DNA from: Ralstonia thomasii
GTDB lineage: Bacteria > Pseudomonadota > Gammaproteobacteria > Burkholderiales > Burkholderiaceae
Length of the DNA stretch: 64,000 nucleotides
Direction: 5' to 3' (one strand)
Assembly: GCF_958405895.1 (NCBI RefSeq)
Contig: NZ_CATZAR010000008.1
Part shown: piece after piece, positions 26,870 through 36,169 of the stretch
Layout of the letters: the number at the start of each line of letters is the position of its first letter
Numbering within the stretch: the stretch's first letter is position 1
The notes under the pieces: model-generated
The model's database searches: none
Told to the model about the DNA's origin: nothing
What the model saw: only the letters and a program-made list of their open reading frames with translations
Translations under genes and position numbers: made by a program

Positions 26870-29800
26870 ATGAAACGCATGTTGTTCAATGCGACGCAGC
26901 AAGAAGAATTGCGCGTCGCCATTGTCGATGGTCAGAAACTGATCGACATCGACATCGAAACCGCCGGGCGCGAGCAGCGCAAAGGCAATATCTACAAGGG
27001 TGTCATCACCCGCATCGAACCGTCGCTGGAAGCGTGCTTCGTCAACTACGGCGAAGAGCGGCACGGTTTTCTCCCCTTCAAGGAAGTCGCCCGCGCCTAT
27101 TTCAAGGACGGTGTGGACGTGCGCGGCGCGCGCATCCAGGATGCCCTGTCTGAAGGCCAGGAGCTGATCGTCCAGGTTGAAAAGGAAGAACGCGGCAACA
27201 AGGGAGCAGCCCTGACCACGTTCATCTCGCTGGCTGGCCGCTACCTCGTGCTGATGCCGAACAACCCGCGCGGCGGCGGCGTGTCGCGCCGCATCGAGGG
27301 CGAGGACCGCCAGGAACTGCGCGAGACGATGGCGCAACTGGAAGTGCCGGACGGCATGAGCATCATCGCCCGCACCGCCGGCATTGGCCGCTCGGCCGAA
27401 GAGCTGCAGTGGGACTTGAACTACCTGATGCAGCTGTGGAAAGCCGTCGATGGTGCCGCCGTCGACAACAAAGCCCCGCTGCTGATCTATCTCGAATCCA
27501 GCCTGGTGATCCGCGCCATCCGCGATTACTTCCAGCCGGATATCGGCGAAATCCTGATCGATACGGACGACATCTACGATCAGGCCCGCGCCTTCATGAG
27601 CGTGGTGATGCCCGACAACATGAATCGGGTGAAGAAGTACCGCGACGACGTTCCCCTGTTCTCGCGCTTCCAGATCGAACACCAGATTGAATCAGCGTAC
27701 TCGCGCATGGTCATGCTGCCCTCGGGCGGCGCCATTGTGATTGACCACACCGAGGCGCTCGTCGCCATTGACGTGAACTCAGCGCGCGCTACCAAGGGCG
27801 CCGATATCGAAGAAACCGCCGCGCGCACCAACCTTGAGGCTGCCGACGAAATCGCTCGCCAGCTCCGCCTGCGTGACCTCGGCGGCCTGATCGTGATCGA
27901 CTTCATCGACATGGAGTCGAGCAAGGCGCAGAAGGATGTCGAAACCCGCCTGAAAGACGCGCTGCGTCACGACCGCGCCCGGGTGCAAATGGGCAAGATC
28001 AGCCGCTTCGGCCTGATGGAGCTGTCGCGCCAGCGCCTGCGTCCGTCGCTGTCGGAAGGCTCGCACGTCACTTGCCCACGCTGTAACGGCACGGGGCATA
28101 TCCGCGATACCGAATCGTCCGCCCTGCAGGTGCTGCGCATCATCCAGGAAGAGGCGATGAAGGAAAACACCGCCGCGATCCACTGCCAGGTGCCGGTGGA
28201 AGTGGCTGCGTTCCTTCTCAACGAGAAGCGCCCGGACATCAACCTGATCGAGACGCGCTTCAAGGTCAACGTGCTGCTGATTCCGAACAAGCATCTGGAG
28301 ACGCCGCACTACAAGCTGGAACGCCTGCGCCACGACGATCCGCGCCTGGACGACGACAAGGCCAGCTATAAGATGGCCGAAGAGGCCGCCAAGGAGCTGG
28401 AAGCCGACACCGCTTACAGCACCCGCAAGGAAACTGCCAAGCCGCGCCAGGAAGCTGCCGTCAAGGGCATCACGCCGGACCAACCGGCACCCGTGTCGGT
28501 GCCGCGCGCTGAGCGTCCGGTTCGTACTGAAGCCGCTCCGGCACCGCAAGCGCCGGCCCCGGCTCCGGTCCCTGCCCAAGGTGGTTTTGTCTCGTGGCTG
28601 AAATCGCTGTTTGGCGCCAAACCGGCCGAGCCGGTGGTGGCTGCGCCGGTCGAAACGCCGAAGCAACGAGCTGAAGAAGGCAACCGCCAAGGCCGCGGCA
28701 ATCGCCAGGACCGTGGTGGCCGAGGCCAGCGTGGCGAACGTGGCGAGCGCCAAGGTCAAGGCCAGAACGGCCGCGATGGCAGCCGCCAGGGCCGTGAGCG
28801 CAACGAAGCCCGCGAAGGTCAGCAACAAGTCCAGCGCGAAGGTCAACGTGACGGTCAGCGCGGCAACCGCGATCGCAACCGCCAGCCGGCCCAGGTCGAA
28901 GGCGCTGTCCGCGAGACGGCTGAAGCGCGCCAGCCGCAGCAAGGTCAGGAGGTTCGCACCGAGGGCCAGAACCAGGGCCAAGGCCGCCGGGAGCGCAACC
29001 AGGAACGTCGCGAGCGCCAACCGCGTGAAGGCCGAGAAGCCCGCGAAGGTCGTGAACCGCGCGAGCCGCGTGAAAACCGTGAGCCGCGCGAAAACCGTGG
29101 CGAGCGCGACGCACAAGCCAAGGAAGCCGCTTCCCTGGCTGCCGAAGGCCTGATCGACCAGACCGCCGCATCGCAAGTGCCGCAACCGCTGCTCGACACC
29201 GCTGCTCCGGTAGAAGGCATCGAGGGCGAAGGCGTGACGCCGGGCGCGGAAGTCAACGGTGAAGGCGAAGAGCGCCGTCGTCGTGGGCGCCGTGGCCGCA
29301 ACCGCTATCGCCGTGACCGCGAGGGCGCGGAAGGCGTCCGTGCGGAAGGTGAAGGTGAAGGCGAAAACGAAGGCGCCGAAAGCGCAGACGAAGCCGTCGC
29401 CGACATGCATGCCGAGCCGGTGCTGCCCGCAACCGTGGCGGAACCTGTGCAGACGACGTCGTTTGCACCGGTTGAGAACCCGGCTCCGGTGGTGCAGGAA
29501 CCGGTGCATGCTGCGGAAGCCGTGGCCCCTGTGTCGGCCCTGCCGCAAGTGCAACCGACGGAGCCCGCCCTTGCAGCCGCTATCGCAGCGCCCGCAGCGG
29601 AAGTCGAAGCGGAAGCGCCTCAAGAGGCCATCGTGACGGCATTTGCGGAAGTGCCGGCTCCGGTCAGCACGATCGCCAAGGCTTCGCCGCTGCCGATCGA
29701 GACGCTGCAGAGCGTGCTGGACAATGCCGGAATGACGTGGGTCCACACTGACAGTCAGAAGCTGCGCGCCTCGCAGGAAGAGGCTGCACGCACCGTTACG

Positions 29801-29905
29801 GCACCGCGTGTGCCGCGCGAGCGCAAACCGCTGCCGCCGGTCCAGCACGGCCCGATGGTTCTGGTCGAGACCCACCGTCCGGCGGGTGGCGCAGACCAGC
29901 AGTAA
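26870..29905 (+). CDS. rne: Ribonuclease E
   Basis: RNase E is the main endonuclease of mRNA decay and rRNA/tRNA processing and the scaffold of the degradosome. The 1011-residue protein begins MKRMLFNATQQEELRVAIVD after an AGTGAGG ribosome site; the open frame starts 10 codons earlier. The catalytic half has the S1 domain near residue 40-120, the DNase I-like domain with DVNSARATKG, and the zinc-link CPRC at 402-405. The C-terminal half is disordered: an Arg/Gln/Glu-rich tract at about 604-757, a basic block ERRRRGRRGRNRYRRDRE near 800, then Ala/Pro/Val-rich sequence and a conserved-looking end around residues 985-1005. Confidence 0.97.
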   Translation: MKRMLFNATQQEELRVAIVDGQKLIDIDIETAGREQRKGNIYKGVITRIEPSLEACFVNYGEERHGFLPFKEVARAYFKDGVDVRGARIQDALSEGQELIVQVEKEERGNKGAALTTFISLAGRYLVLMPNNPRGGGVSRRIEGEDRQELRETMAQLEVPDGMSIIARTAGIGRSAEELQWDLNYLMQLWKAVDGAAVDNKAPLLIYLESSLVIRAIRDYFQPDIGEILIDTDDIYDQARAFMSVVMPDNMNRVKKYRDDVPLFSRFQIEHQIESAYSRMVMLPSGGAIVIDHTEALVAIDVNSARATKGADIEETAARTNLEAADEIARQLRLRDLGGLIVIDFIDMESSKAQKDVETRLKDALRHDRARVQMGKISRFGLMELSRQRLRPSLSEGSHVTCPRCNGTGHIRDTESSALQVLRIIQEEAMKENTAAIHCQVPVEVAAFLLNEKRPDINLIETRFKVNVLLIPNKHLETPHYKLERLRHDDPRLDDDKASYKMAEEAAKELEADTAYSTRKETAKPRQEAAVKGITPDQPAPVSVPRAERPVRTEAAPAPQAPAPAPVPAQGGFVSWLKSLFGAKPAEPVVAAPVETPKQRAEEGNRQGRGNRQDRGGRGQRGERGERQGQGQNGRDGSRQGRERNEAREGQQQVQREGQRDGQRGNRDRNRQPAQVEGAVRETAEARQPQQGQEVRTEGQNQGQGRRERNQERRERQPREGREAREGREPREPRENREPRENRGERDAQAKEAASLAAEGLIDQTAASQVPQPLLDTAAPVEGIEGEGVTPGAEVNGEGEERRRRGRRGRNRYRRDREGAEGVRAEGEGEGENEGAESADEAVADMHAEPVLPATVAEPVQTTSFAPVENPAPVVQEPVHAAEAVAPVSALPQVQPTEPALAAAIAAPAAEVEAEAPQEAIVTAFAEVPAPVSTIAKASPLPIETLQSVLDNAGMTWVHTDSQKLRASQEEAARTVTAPRVPRERKPLPPVQHGPMVLVETHRPAGGADQQ

Positions 29906-29944
29906 GCAGCACACCGGCGGGTAACCGCCGGGGCAAGTGCCTGG

Positions 29945-29967
29945 GGGCGGCTTCGGCCGCCCTTTTT
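29945..29967 (+). terminator. Intrinsic terminator of rne
   Basis: GGGCGGC and GCCGCCC form a 7-base stem with a TTCG tetraloop, followed by TTTTT. It lies 39 bases after the rne stop. Confidence 0.92.
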
Positions 29968-30025
29968 CCTGTGCGCGATCTATCGAGTATGAAACCCCAC
30001 CGCTCGCGCGGAACAGGGGCTGCGC

Positions 30026-30048
30026 TACACTCGAACCTGTATCGAGTG
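30026..30048 (+). promoter_or_regulatory. Candidate moaA promoter with overlapping inverted repeat
   Basis: TACACT at 30026-30031 is a fair -10 box, though no good -35 is seen at 17 bases. It overlaps a perfect inverted repeat: CACTCGA (30028-30034), 7-base spacer, TCGAGTG (30042-30048). A further half site, TATCGAGT, lies at 29981-29988. The moaA ATG is at 30089. This looks like an operator, but the regulator is unknown. Confidence 0.5.
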
Positions 30049-30088
30049 CAACACTCCCGCTTCGTGGATTGACGCACCGCACCACACC

Positions 30089-31210
30089 ATGACCGAAACC
30101 GTCATCCCCCTCTACGATCTGCGTGATGGCCAGCACCATCGCGCCACGGTGCCCGCCGTGCCCAATGTGCTTGTCCCGGCAGAGGGCAGGCTGACGGACA
30201 CGCGCGGCCGCCGGCTGCACGATCTGCGCGTCTCGGTGACAGACCGCTGCAACTTCCGCTGCGTCTACTGCATGCCGAAGGACGTGTTCGACAAGGATTA
30301 CCGCTTCCTGCGGCATTCCGAGCTGCTGTCGTTCGAAGAGATCGAGCGCATGGCGCGGCTGTTTATCGAGCACGGCGTCGAGAAGATCCGCCTGACCGGC
30401 GGCGAGCCGCTGCTGCGCAAAGACATCGAACGTCTGGTCGAAATGCTCGCGCGCCTCACCACCGCCGAAGGCAAGCCGCTAGACCTCACGCTCACGACCA
30501 ACGGCGCCCTGCTCGCTCGCAAGGCGCAATCGCTGAAAGATGCGGGCCTCACTCGCGTGACCGTCAGCCTCGACGGCATCGACGATGCGACTTTCCGCCG
30601 CATGAACGATGTCGATTTTGCGGTGGGCGAAGTGCTGCACGGCATTGAAGTCGCGCAGAACGCCGGACTGGCGCCGATCAAGGTCAACATGGTCGTCAAG
30701 AAAGGCGACAACGAAGACCAGATCGTGCCGATGGCGCGCCACTTCCGCGGCAGCGGCATCATCGTGCGCTTTATCGAATACATGGATGTGGGCACGACCA
30801 ACCATTGGGACATGCGCTCCGTCGTGCCGTCGGCCGAGGTGATCAAGCGCCTTTCGCCCGAGTTTGCGCTCGAGCCGGTGTCGGCGAATTACAGCGGCGA
30901 AACGGCCGAGCGCTGGCGCTACGTCGACGGCGCTGGCGAGGTCGGCGTGATCTCGAGCGTGACCCAGGCGTTCTGCCACGATTGCACGCGCGCGCGGTTG
31001 TCGACCGAAGGCAAGCTGTATCTCTGCCTGTTCGCCACCGAAGGCTTCGACCTGCGCGCGTTATTGCGCGGCGGCGCGACCGATCTGGAACTCTCCAACG
31101 CGATCCGCACGGTCTGGCAAGGCCGCGCCGATCGCTACTCCGAATTGCGTGCCAGCGGCAAGGCCCAGCCAGCCGGCCGGCGCATCGAAATGTCCTACAT
31201 CGGCGGCTGA
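30089..31210 (+). CDS. moaA: GTP 3',8-cyclase MoaA
   Basis: MoaA is the radical-SAM enzyme that starts molybdenum cofactor synthesis from GTP. The N-terminal cluster motif is Cys54-x3-Cys58-x2-Cys61 (CNFRCVYC); the C-terminal cluster cysteines lie in FCHDCTRARL and LYLCLF. The protein ends YIGG, the conserved Gly-Gly tail that inserts in the active site. It has about 30 extra N-terminal residues compared with E. coli MoaA. It heads moaA-mobA-moeA, spaced 20 and 32 bases apart. Confidence 0.97.
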   Translation: MTETVIPLYDLRDGQHHRATVPAVPNVLVPAEGRLTDTRGRRLHDLRVSVTDRCNFRCVYCMPKDVFDKDYRFLRHSELLSFEEIERMARLFIEHGVEKIRLTGGEPLLRKDIERLVEMLARLTTAEGKPLDLTLTTNGALLARKAQSLKDAGLTRVTVSLDGIDDATFRRMNDVDFAVGEVLHGIEVAQNAGLAPIKVNMVVKKGDNEDQIVPMARHFRGSGIIVRFIEYMDVGTTNHWDMRSVVPSAEVIKRLSPEFALEPVSANYSGETAERWRYVDGAGEVGVISSVTQAFCHDCTRARLSTEGKLYLCLFATEGFDLRALLRGGATDLELSNAIRTVWQGRADRYSELRASGKAQPAGRRIEMSYIGG

Positions 31211-31230
31211 ATCCGCCAGCGTTCAACCAC

Positions 31231-31845
31231 ATGATTCCGACATCCGACATTACCGGCCTGATCCTGGCCGGCGGCCGGGGCAGCCGCATGGGCGGCGTTG
31301 ACAAAGGCCTGCAGACGTTTCGCGGCGCGCCGATGGCGATGCACACGCTGATGCGCCTGTCACCCCAGGTGGGCCACATGCTGATCAACGCGAATCGCAA
31401 CCTCGCCGCGTACGAGTCGTTTGGCGTGCCGGTGGTGGCGGATTCGGTGCCGGACTTTGCCGGCCCTTTGGCGGGCATCCTGGCCGGGCTGGAGCAATGC
31501 CAGACGCGCTACCTGCTGACTGCGCCTTGCGATTCGCCCTTCGTACCGACCGACCTGGCCGCCAAGCTCTCGCAGGCAATGGAAGAAGCCAACGCGCGCA
31601 TCGCCATGCCGGTGACGATGGAGCCGGATGCGCAAGGTCAACCGCGCCGGCAGGTGCAGCCAGTATTCTGTTTGATCGATGCGCTGCTGGCCGACGACCT
31701 GATCGTCTATCTGCAAGGCGGGGGCCGCAAGATCGAAACCTGGACGGCGCGCCACGCGACGGTGGACGTGTTGTTTGACGACAGCACCGCCTTCGCCAAC
31801 ATCAACACGCTGGAAGAACTGCACCAGCTGGCCGAGCGCCGCTAG
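31231..31845 (+). CDS. mobA: Molybdenum cofactor guanylyltransferase
   Basis: MobA adds GMP to molybdopterin to form the bis-MGD cofactor used by DMSO-reductase-type enzymes. The ATG at 31231 gives 204 residues starting MIPTSDITGLILAGGRGSRM, with the nucleotide-binding loop LILAGGRGSRMGGVDKGL (10-27). A much longer frame upstream runs antisense-phase through moaA and is spurious. The C-terminus has FANINTLEEL, as in MobA. Confidence 0.95.
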   Translation: MIPTSDITGLILAGGRGSRMGGVDKGLQTFRGAPMAMHTLMRLSPQVGHMLINANRNLAAYESFGVPVVADSVPDFAGPLAGILAGLEQCQTRYLLTAPCDSPFVPTDLAAKLSQAMEEANARIAMPVTMEPDAQGQPRRQVQPVFCLIDALLADDLIVYLQGGGRKIETWTARHATVDVLFDDSTAFANINTLEELHQLAERR

Positions 31846-31877
31846 AGCGCCAACGCCACCGATCCCTCATCGACGTC

Positions 31878-33158
31878 ATGACCACCCTCGCCTCCGTCGT
31901 TTCGTGCCTGTCCGATTACGATCCGAACGCCCTGCCCGTCGCGCAAGCGCAAGCCATCATGCGCGACTTCGTGCAGCCCGTAAGCGGCGTTGCCCGCGTG
32001 CCCATCCGCAGCGCGCTCGATCGCGTGCTGGCCGAAGACGTGCTGTCGTCCATCGACGTGCCTTCGCACGACAACTCGGCGATGGACGGCTTTGCCTTTG
32101 CCAGTGCAGAACTTGCAGGCCATGCAGGCGAAATCTCCTTGCGCGTGATCGGCACGGCGTATGCGGGTATCGCCTTTGACGGCGTGCCCAGCGCAGGCGA
32201 AGCCGTGCGCGTGATGACCGGTGCCGTCATGCCGGCCGGCTGCGATACGGTCATCCCACAGGAATTCACGCAAGGCGAAGCCGACACCGTTCGCTTTGCC
32301 CGCGACGCCGTGCGCGCAGGCGACAACCGACGTCTGCGTGGAGAAGACCTCGCGCGAGGCAGCGCCGCGCTGTCCGCAGGCCGAACGCTGCGCCCTGCCG
32401 ATATCGGTTTGCTGGCCTCGCTCGGCATCGCCGAAGTGTCGGTGCGCCGCAAGCTGCGCGTGGCGTTCTTCTCGACCGGCGACGAGTTGCGCTCCATTGG
32501 CGAACCGCTTGACGCCGGCTGCGTGTACGACTCCAACCGCTACACGTTACACGGCATGCTTTCGCGCCTGGGTGTTGAACTGCTCGACATGGGCGTCGTG
32601 CGCGACGACCCGGCGGCGCTCGAAGCCGCCTTCCGCACCGCCGCCGAAAACGCCGATGCGATCATCACTTCAGGTGGTGTCTCCGTCGGCGAAGCAGACT
32701 TCACCAAACAGATGATGGCCAAGCTGGGCGACGTGACGTTCTGGAAGATCGCCATGCGCCCGGGCCGGCCGATGGCGTTCGGGCGCATCGCGTCAAATGG
32801 CCGCAGCGCCTTCCTTTTTGGCTTGCCGGGCAACCCGGTGGCGGTGATGGTGACGTTCTATCACTTCGTGCGCGGTGCGCTGCTGCGCATGATGGGCGCC
32901 ACCGACGCCGGCGCACCGTTGGTGCCGGCCGTGAGCGCCGCCCAGATCCGCAAGCGCCCGGGGCGCACGGAATATCAGCGCGCGATCGCTGCCCTGAATG
33001 ATCGCGGCCAGCTCGAAGTCCGCTTGACCGGCCAGCAAGGATCGGGCGTCCTGCGTTCCATGAGCGAAGCAAATTGCTTCGTCGTGCTCGCCCACGAACA
33101 GGGCCAGGTCAACGCCGGCGACGCCGTGCAGGTACTGCTGTTCGACGGCCTCGTCTGA
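31878..33158 (+). CDS. moeA: Molybdopterin molybdenumtransferase MoeA
   Basis: MoeA inserts molybdate into adenylylated molybdopterin. The 426-residue protein has the N-terminal segment VLAEDVLSSIDVPSHDNSAM, the central molybdopterin-binding motif TSGGVSVGEADF, and LFGLPGNPVAVMVTF before the C-terminal beta domain. All four domains are present. It is third in the molybdenum cofactor cluster. No gene for a molybdoenzyme is visible in the window. Confidence 0.97.
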   Translation: MTTLASVVSCLSDYDPNALPVAQAQAIMRDFVQPVSGVARVPIRSALDRVLAEDVLSSIDVPSHDNSAMDGFAFASAELAGHAGEISLRVIGTAYAGIAFDGVPSAGEAVRVMTGAVMPAGCDTVIPQEFTQGEADTVRFARDAVRAGDNRRLRGEDLARGSAALSAGRTLRPADIGLLASLGIAEVSVRRKLRVAFFSTGDELRSIGEPLDAGCVYDSNRYTLHGMLSRLGVELLDMGVVRDDPAALEAAFRTAAENADAIITSGGVSVGEADFTKQMMAKLGDVTFWKIAMRPGRPMAFGRIASNGRSAFLFGLPGNPVAVMVTFYHFVRGALLRMMGATDAGAPLVPAVSAAQIRKRPGRTEYQRAIAALNDRGQLEVRLTGQQGSGVLRSMSEANCFVVLAHEQGQVNAGDAVQVLLFDGLV

Positions 33159-33309
33159 GCGGCGTGGCGGCAGCGGCTCTTGCGCTGGCTGCAACACCGC
33201 ATGCTGTCGGTTTTTTGCGTCACCTCCGGGCTGCGGGTATCGGCGCATCGGTCGATTCGCTACACTCTGCGCCAGTTTGATTGTTTCGGATTTGAGCCTG
33301 AGCACTGCC

Positions 33310-33588
33310 ATGATGACCAAGGAGATTGCGTATCTTCACCCGGCCCACACCGCACGCGCGCTGGTGCTGGTGTATCTCTGTTTCTCGCTGCCGGTCGTAG
33401 GGCTGTTCTTCTTCGTCGGCTTCGTCCGCTACGGTGAACTGCCGACGATTGTTGTGCTCAGCGGCCTGATCCTCAATGCTTTGGTTGGTTTTGGTGCCCT
33501 GTGGCTCGCTTGCCATGCCTACAACTGGGTCGCCGAGCGCTTCGGCGGCATCGAGATCCTGCTGCGCGACGTGCCGGAAGAAGCCTGA
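33310..33588 (+). CDS. Small two-span membrane protein, unknown function
   Basis: A 92-residue protein starts at tandem ATGs (33310, 33313). It has two hydrophobic segments, LVLVYLCFSLPVVGLFFFVGF and IVVLSGLILNALVGFGALWLAC, separated by a short polar loop, and a soluble tail ending in acidic residues. I do not recognise the family. It follows moeA by 151 bases and ends at a terminator, so it may have its own promoter. Confidence 0.7.
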   Translation: MMTKEIAYLHPAHTARALVLVYLCFSLPVVGLFFFVGFVRYGELPTIVVLSGLILNALVGFGALWLACHAYNWVAERFGGIEILLRDVPEEA

Positions 33589-33609
33589 TCGCTTCCGAGG
33601 TCCACGAAG

Positions 33610-33638
33610 AAGGGGCGGAATATCCGCCCCTTTTCTTT
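33610..33638. terminator. Bidirectional terminator between the small membrane protein and rmuC
   Basis: AAGGGGCGGA (33610-33619) pairs with TCCGCCCCTT (33623-33632), followed by TTCTTTT on the plus strand and AGAAGAAC-preceded U-poor sequence on the minus. It separates two convergent genes; efficiency should be highest on plus. Confidence 0.85.
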
Positions 33639-33663
33639 TGCTGACGGCCTAGTCGGACCAGCC

Positions 33664-35136
33664 TTAATCGACCTCGATTTCCTCGTCCGGCGGCACGGCG
33701 GACTCCAGCCCCAGCACGCTCTGCGCAGAATCGCTCGGCAACGCCTCCACTGCCTTGAGCTTACGATTCATCTGCCGCGTACGCACCTCGGCCTGCTCGA
33801 TGTTGCTGACGGCGCGCTCCAGCGTTTTCTTTGTCGCGGCCAGCACGTCGCCGAACTTTCCGAACTCGCTCTTCACCGCGCCGAGCACTTGCCACACTTC
33901 GCTGGAGCGTTTTTCGAGCGCCAGCGTTCGGAAGCCCATCTGCAGGCTGTTGAGGATCGCGGTGAGCGTGGTCGGGCCCGCCACCGTCACGCGGAACTTG
34001 CGTTGCAGCTCGTCAGTCAGGCCCGGGCGGCGCAGCACTTCAGCGTAAAGACCTTCCGTCGGCAGAAACAGGATGGCGAAGTCGGTCGTGGCCGGCGGCG
34101 CGATGTACTTCTCGTGGATGGTCTGCGCCTCCTTGCGCACCGCGACTTCCAGCTCGCGGCTGGCGCTGGCAGCGGCTTCGGCATCGGCACGTTCCTGTGC
34201 GTCCAGCAGGCGTTCGTACTGCTCTTTCGGGAACTTGGCGTCGATCGGCAGCCAGACGGTGGCATCGTGATCGGCATCGGTCTTGCCAGGCAGGCGAATG
34301 GCGAATTCCACGCGTGCACCGGTACCGTGCACGGTCTCGACGTTCTTGCCGTACTGCTCGGGCGTGAGCATCTGCTCCAGCAGCATCTCCAGCTGGACTT
34401 CGCCCCAGGTGCCGCGCGTCTTCACGTTGGTCAGCACCTTCTTCAGGTCCCCCACGCCCTGGGCCAGCGCCTGCATTTCGCCCAGGCCGCGATGCACCTG
34501 CTCAAGCCGATCCGACACCAGCTTGAACGATTCGCCCAGGCGCTGTTCCAGTGTGGCGTGGAGCTTCTCGTCGACGGTGCGGCGCATCTCATCGAGCTTG
34601 GTCGCGTTGTTCGCCTCGATGTCCTTGAGCTTCTGCTCCAGCGTGGCACGCACCTCGGCCAGACGACGTTCGTTGCCCTCACCCAACTGGGCGAGCTGCT
34701 GCTGCATCGTCTCGCCAAAGCGGCGCAGCGCATTGCCCTGCTCTTCACGTGCCTGTTGGGCTTGCTGCTGCAAGTTCTGACGCACCGCTTCCAACTGCTG
34801 CGTGTTTGTTTCAGTCAGCTTGGTGAGCTGCTGCGCAAACGTGTCGATCTGGTTGTTCTGCAGCGTGGCGACGCTGGTGAGCTGCGTGGCCAGCACCTGC
34901 TGGAATTGCCCCAGTTGCTGCGTGACGTCGCTGCGGCCGATGCGTGCCGTCTCAGCGATTTCGCCGCGCAGTTCGCGCTCGATGCGCTCGTTGCCGCGTG
35001 TCAGTTCATCGCGCAGTGCCGAGAACATCGGCGACACATCGCTCTGCGCCGGGCGAGACACACCACGCCAGATCAGCACACACAGCACGGCCACCACGGC
35101 CACGCCCAGCAACGTCAATAAAGCCAACCAGTCCAT
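33664..35136 (-). CDS. rmuC: DNA recombination protein RmuC
   Basis: RmuC limits inversions at short inverted repeats and has a predicted nuclease fold. The 490-residue protein has an N-terminal membrane span (WLALLTLLGVAVVAVLCVLIW), a long coiled coil of about 200 residues rich in Gln and Glu, and the RmuC core with RGTWGEVQLEMLLEQM, LPIDAKFPKEQYERL and FLPTEGLYAEVL. Its start follows the 2-hydroxyacid dehydrogenase by 12 bases. Confidence 0.95.
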   Translation of the reverse strand: MDWLALLTLLGVAVVAVLCVLIWRGVSRPAQSDVSPMFSALRDELTRGNERIERELRGEIAETARIGRSDVTQQLGQFQQVLATQLTSVATLQNNQIDTFAQQLTKLTETNTQQLEAVRQNLQQQAQQAREEQGNALRRFGETMQQQLAQLGEGNERRLAEVRATLEQKLKDIEANNATKLDEMRRTVDEKLHATLEQRLGESFKLVSDRLEQVHRGLGEMQALAQGVGDLKKVLTNVKTRGTWGEVQLEMLLEQMLTPEQYGKNVETVHGTGARVEFAIRLPGKTDADHDATVWLPIDAKFPKEQYERLLDAQERADAEAAASASRELEVAVRKEAQTIHEKYIAPPATTDFAILFLPTEGLYAEVLRRPGLTDELQRKFRVTVAGPTTLTAILNSLQMGFRTLALEKRSSEVWQVLGAVKSEFGKFGDVLAATKKTLERAVSNIEQAEVRTRQMNRKLKAVEALPSDSAQSVLGLESAVPPDEEIEVD

Positions 35137-35148
35137 ATTTGCGTTCGA

Positions 35149-36150
35149 TCAGGAGGACGCGCGCTGCGCCAGCGCATCCGGGTTCAACAAGTTGGGCGGC
35201 TGCCCCGCGCGGGGGCCAAAGCCCAGCGCAGCGATCAGGTTGTCGGCTGCCAGGTTGGCCATGCCCAGGCGCGTGCCGAAAGTGGCACTGGCAATGTGCG
35301 GAGTGAGCGCAACGTGCTCGGCCTCCAGCAGCGCCGGATGTACCTTCGGCTCACCCTCGTAGACGTCCAGGCCGGCGGCAAAGATGCGCTTGTCCGCCAG
35401 CGCCTGCGCCAACGCTGCGTCATCCACGATGCCGCCGCGCGCGAGATTGACCAGCGTGGCGGTCGGCTTCATCTGTGCCAGCTCAGCTGCACCGATGGCG
35501 TGGTGGCTTTCCTTGGAATACGGCAGCACCAGCACGAGGTGATCAGCCTGCTTCAGCAAGTCGTCCTTGCTGACGTAAGTGGCGCGCGTGTCGCGCTCGA
35601 CTTCGGGCGAAAGCCGGCTGCGGTTGTGATAGATCACGCGCATGGAGAAACCGCTCGCACGCCGCGCCAGCGCCTGGCCGATGCGGCCCATGCCGAGAAT
35701 GCCCAGCGTGCTGCCATACACCTCTGCGCCGAGGAACGTATCGTAGGTCCAGCGCTTCCATTGCCCGGAACGCAGCCAGCGTTCGGATTCGGACACGCGG
35801 CGTGCAGCGGCCATCAGCAAGGCCCAGCCGAAATCGGCGGTGGTCTCGGTCAGGATGTCGGGCGTGTTAGTGGCCAGGATGCCCGCACGCGTCATCGCCG
35901 CGAGATCAAAGTTGTTATAGCCGACGGCCATGTTGCACACCGCTCGCAGCGTGGGCACGCGGCTGATCAGCTCGGCGTTGATGGTGTCGGCAGCGTTCGA
36001 CAGCAGGCCCACGCGACCTTGCAGACGCTCCGCCAGCGCTTCGGGCGGATAGTCGAAGTCCGCTTGGTTGTCGATCACGTCGAAGGTCTCGCGCAAGCGC
36101 TCAAGCACTTCGGGAAACATCGCGCGGGTGACAAGGATTCCGGGTTTCAT
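35149..36150 (-). CDS. D-2-hydroxyacid dehydrogenase (glyoxylate/hydroxypyruvate reductase type)
   Basis: The 333-residue protein is a NAD(P)-dependent D-isomer 2-hydroxyacid dehydrogenase. The Rossmann motif is GMGRIG (153-158), and the catalytic set is Arg238 (NLARGG), Glu267 (VYEGEP) and His285 (TPHIAS). The sequence after the second strand, HNRSR (175-179), has arginines that favour NADPH. It resembles GhrB/2-ketogluconate reductases; exact substrate is not decided by sequence. It lies 19 bases after the antiporter gene. Confidence 0.88.
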   Translation of the reverse strand: MKPGILVTRAMFPEVLERLRETFDVIDNQADFDYPPEALAERLQGRVGLLSNAADTINAELISRVPTLRAVCNMAVGYNNFDLAAMTRAGILATNTPDILTETTADFGWALLMAAARRVSESERWLRSGQWKRWTYDTFLGAEVYGSTLGILGMGRIGQALARRASGFSMRVIYHNRSRLSPEVERDTRATYVSKDDLLKQADHLVLVLPYSKESHHAIGAAELAQMKPTATLVNLARGGIVDDAALAQALADKRIFAAGLDVYEGEPKVHPALLEAEHVALTPHIASATFGTRLGMANLAADNLIAALGFGPRAGQPPNLLNPDALAQRASS

Positions 36151-36169
36151 ACGTTCAGCACACGTTCGG

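Noticed and set aside
28680..29140. CRISPR-like or tandem repeat array
   Set aside because: The repetition is short in-frame codon repetition within rne and has no spacers or regular period.
27779..30373. A very long open frame antisense to rne (864 codons)
   Set aside because: High-GC codon use makes the opposite strand open. The translation is repetitive and rich in Arg, His and Leu, and rne is unmistakable.
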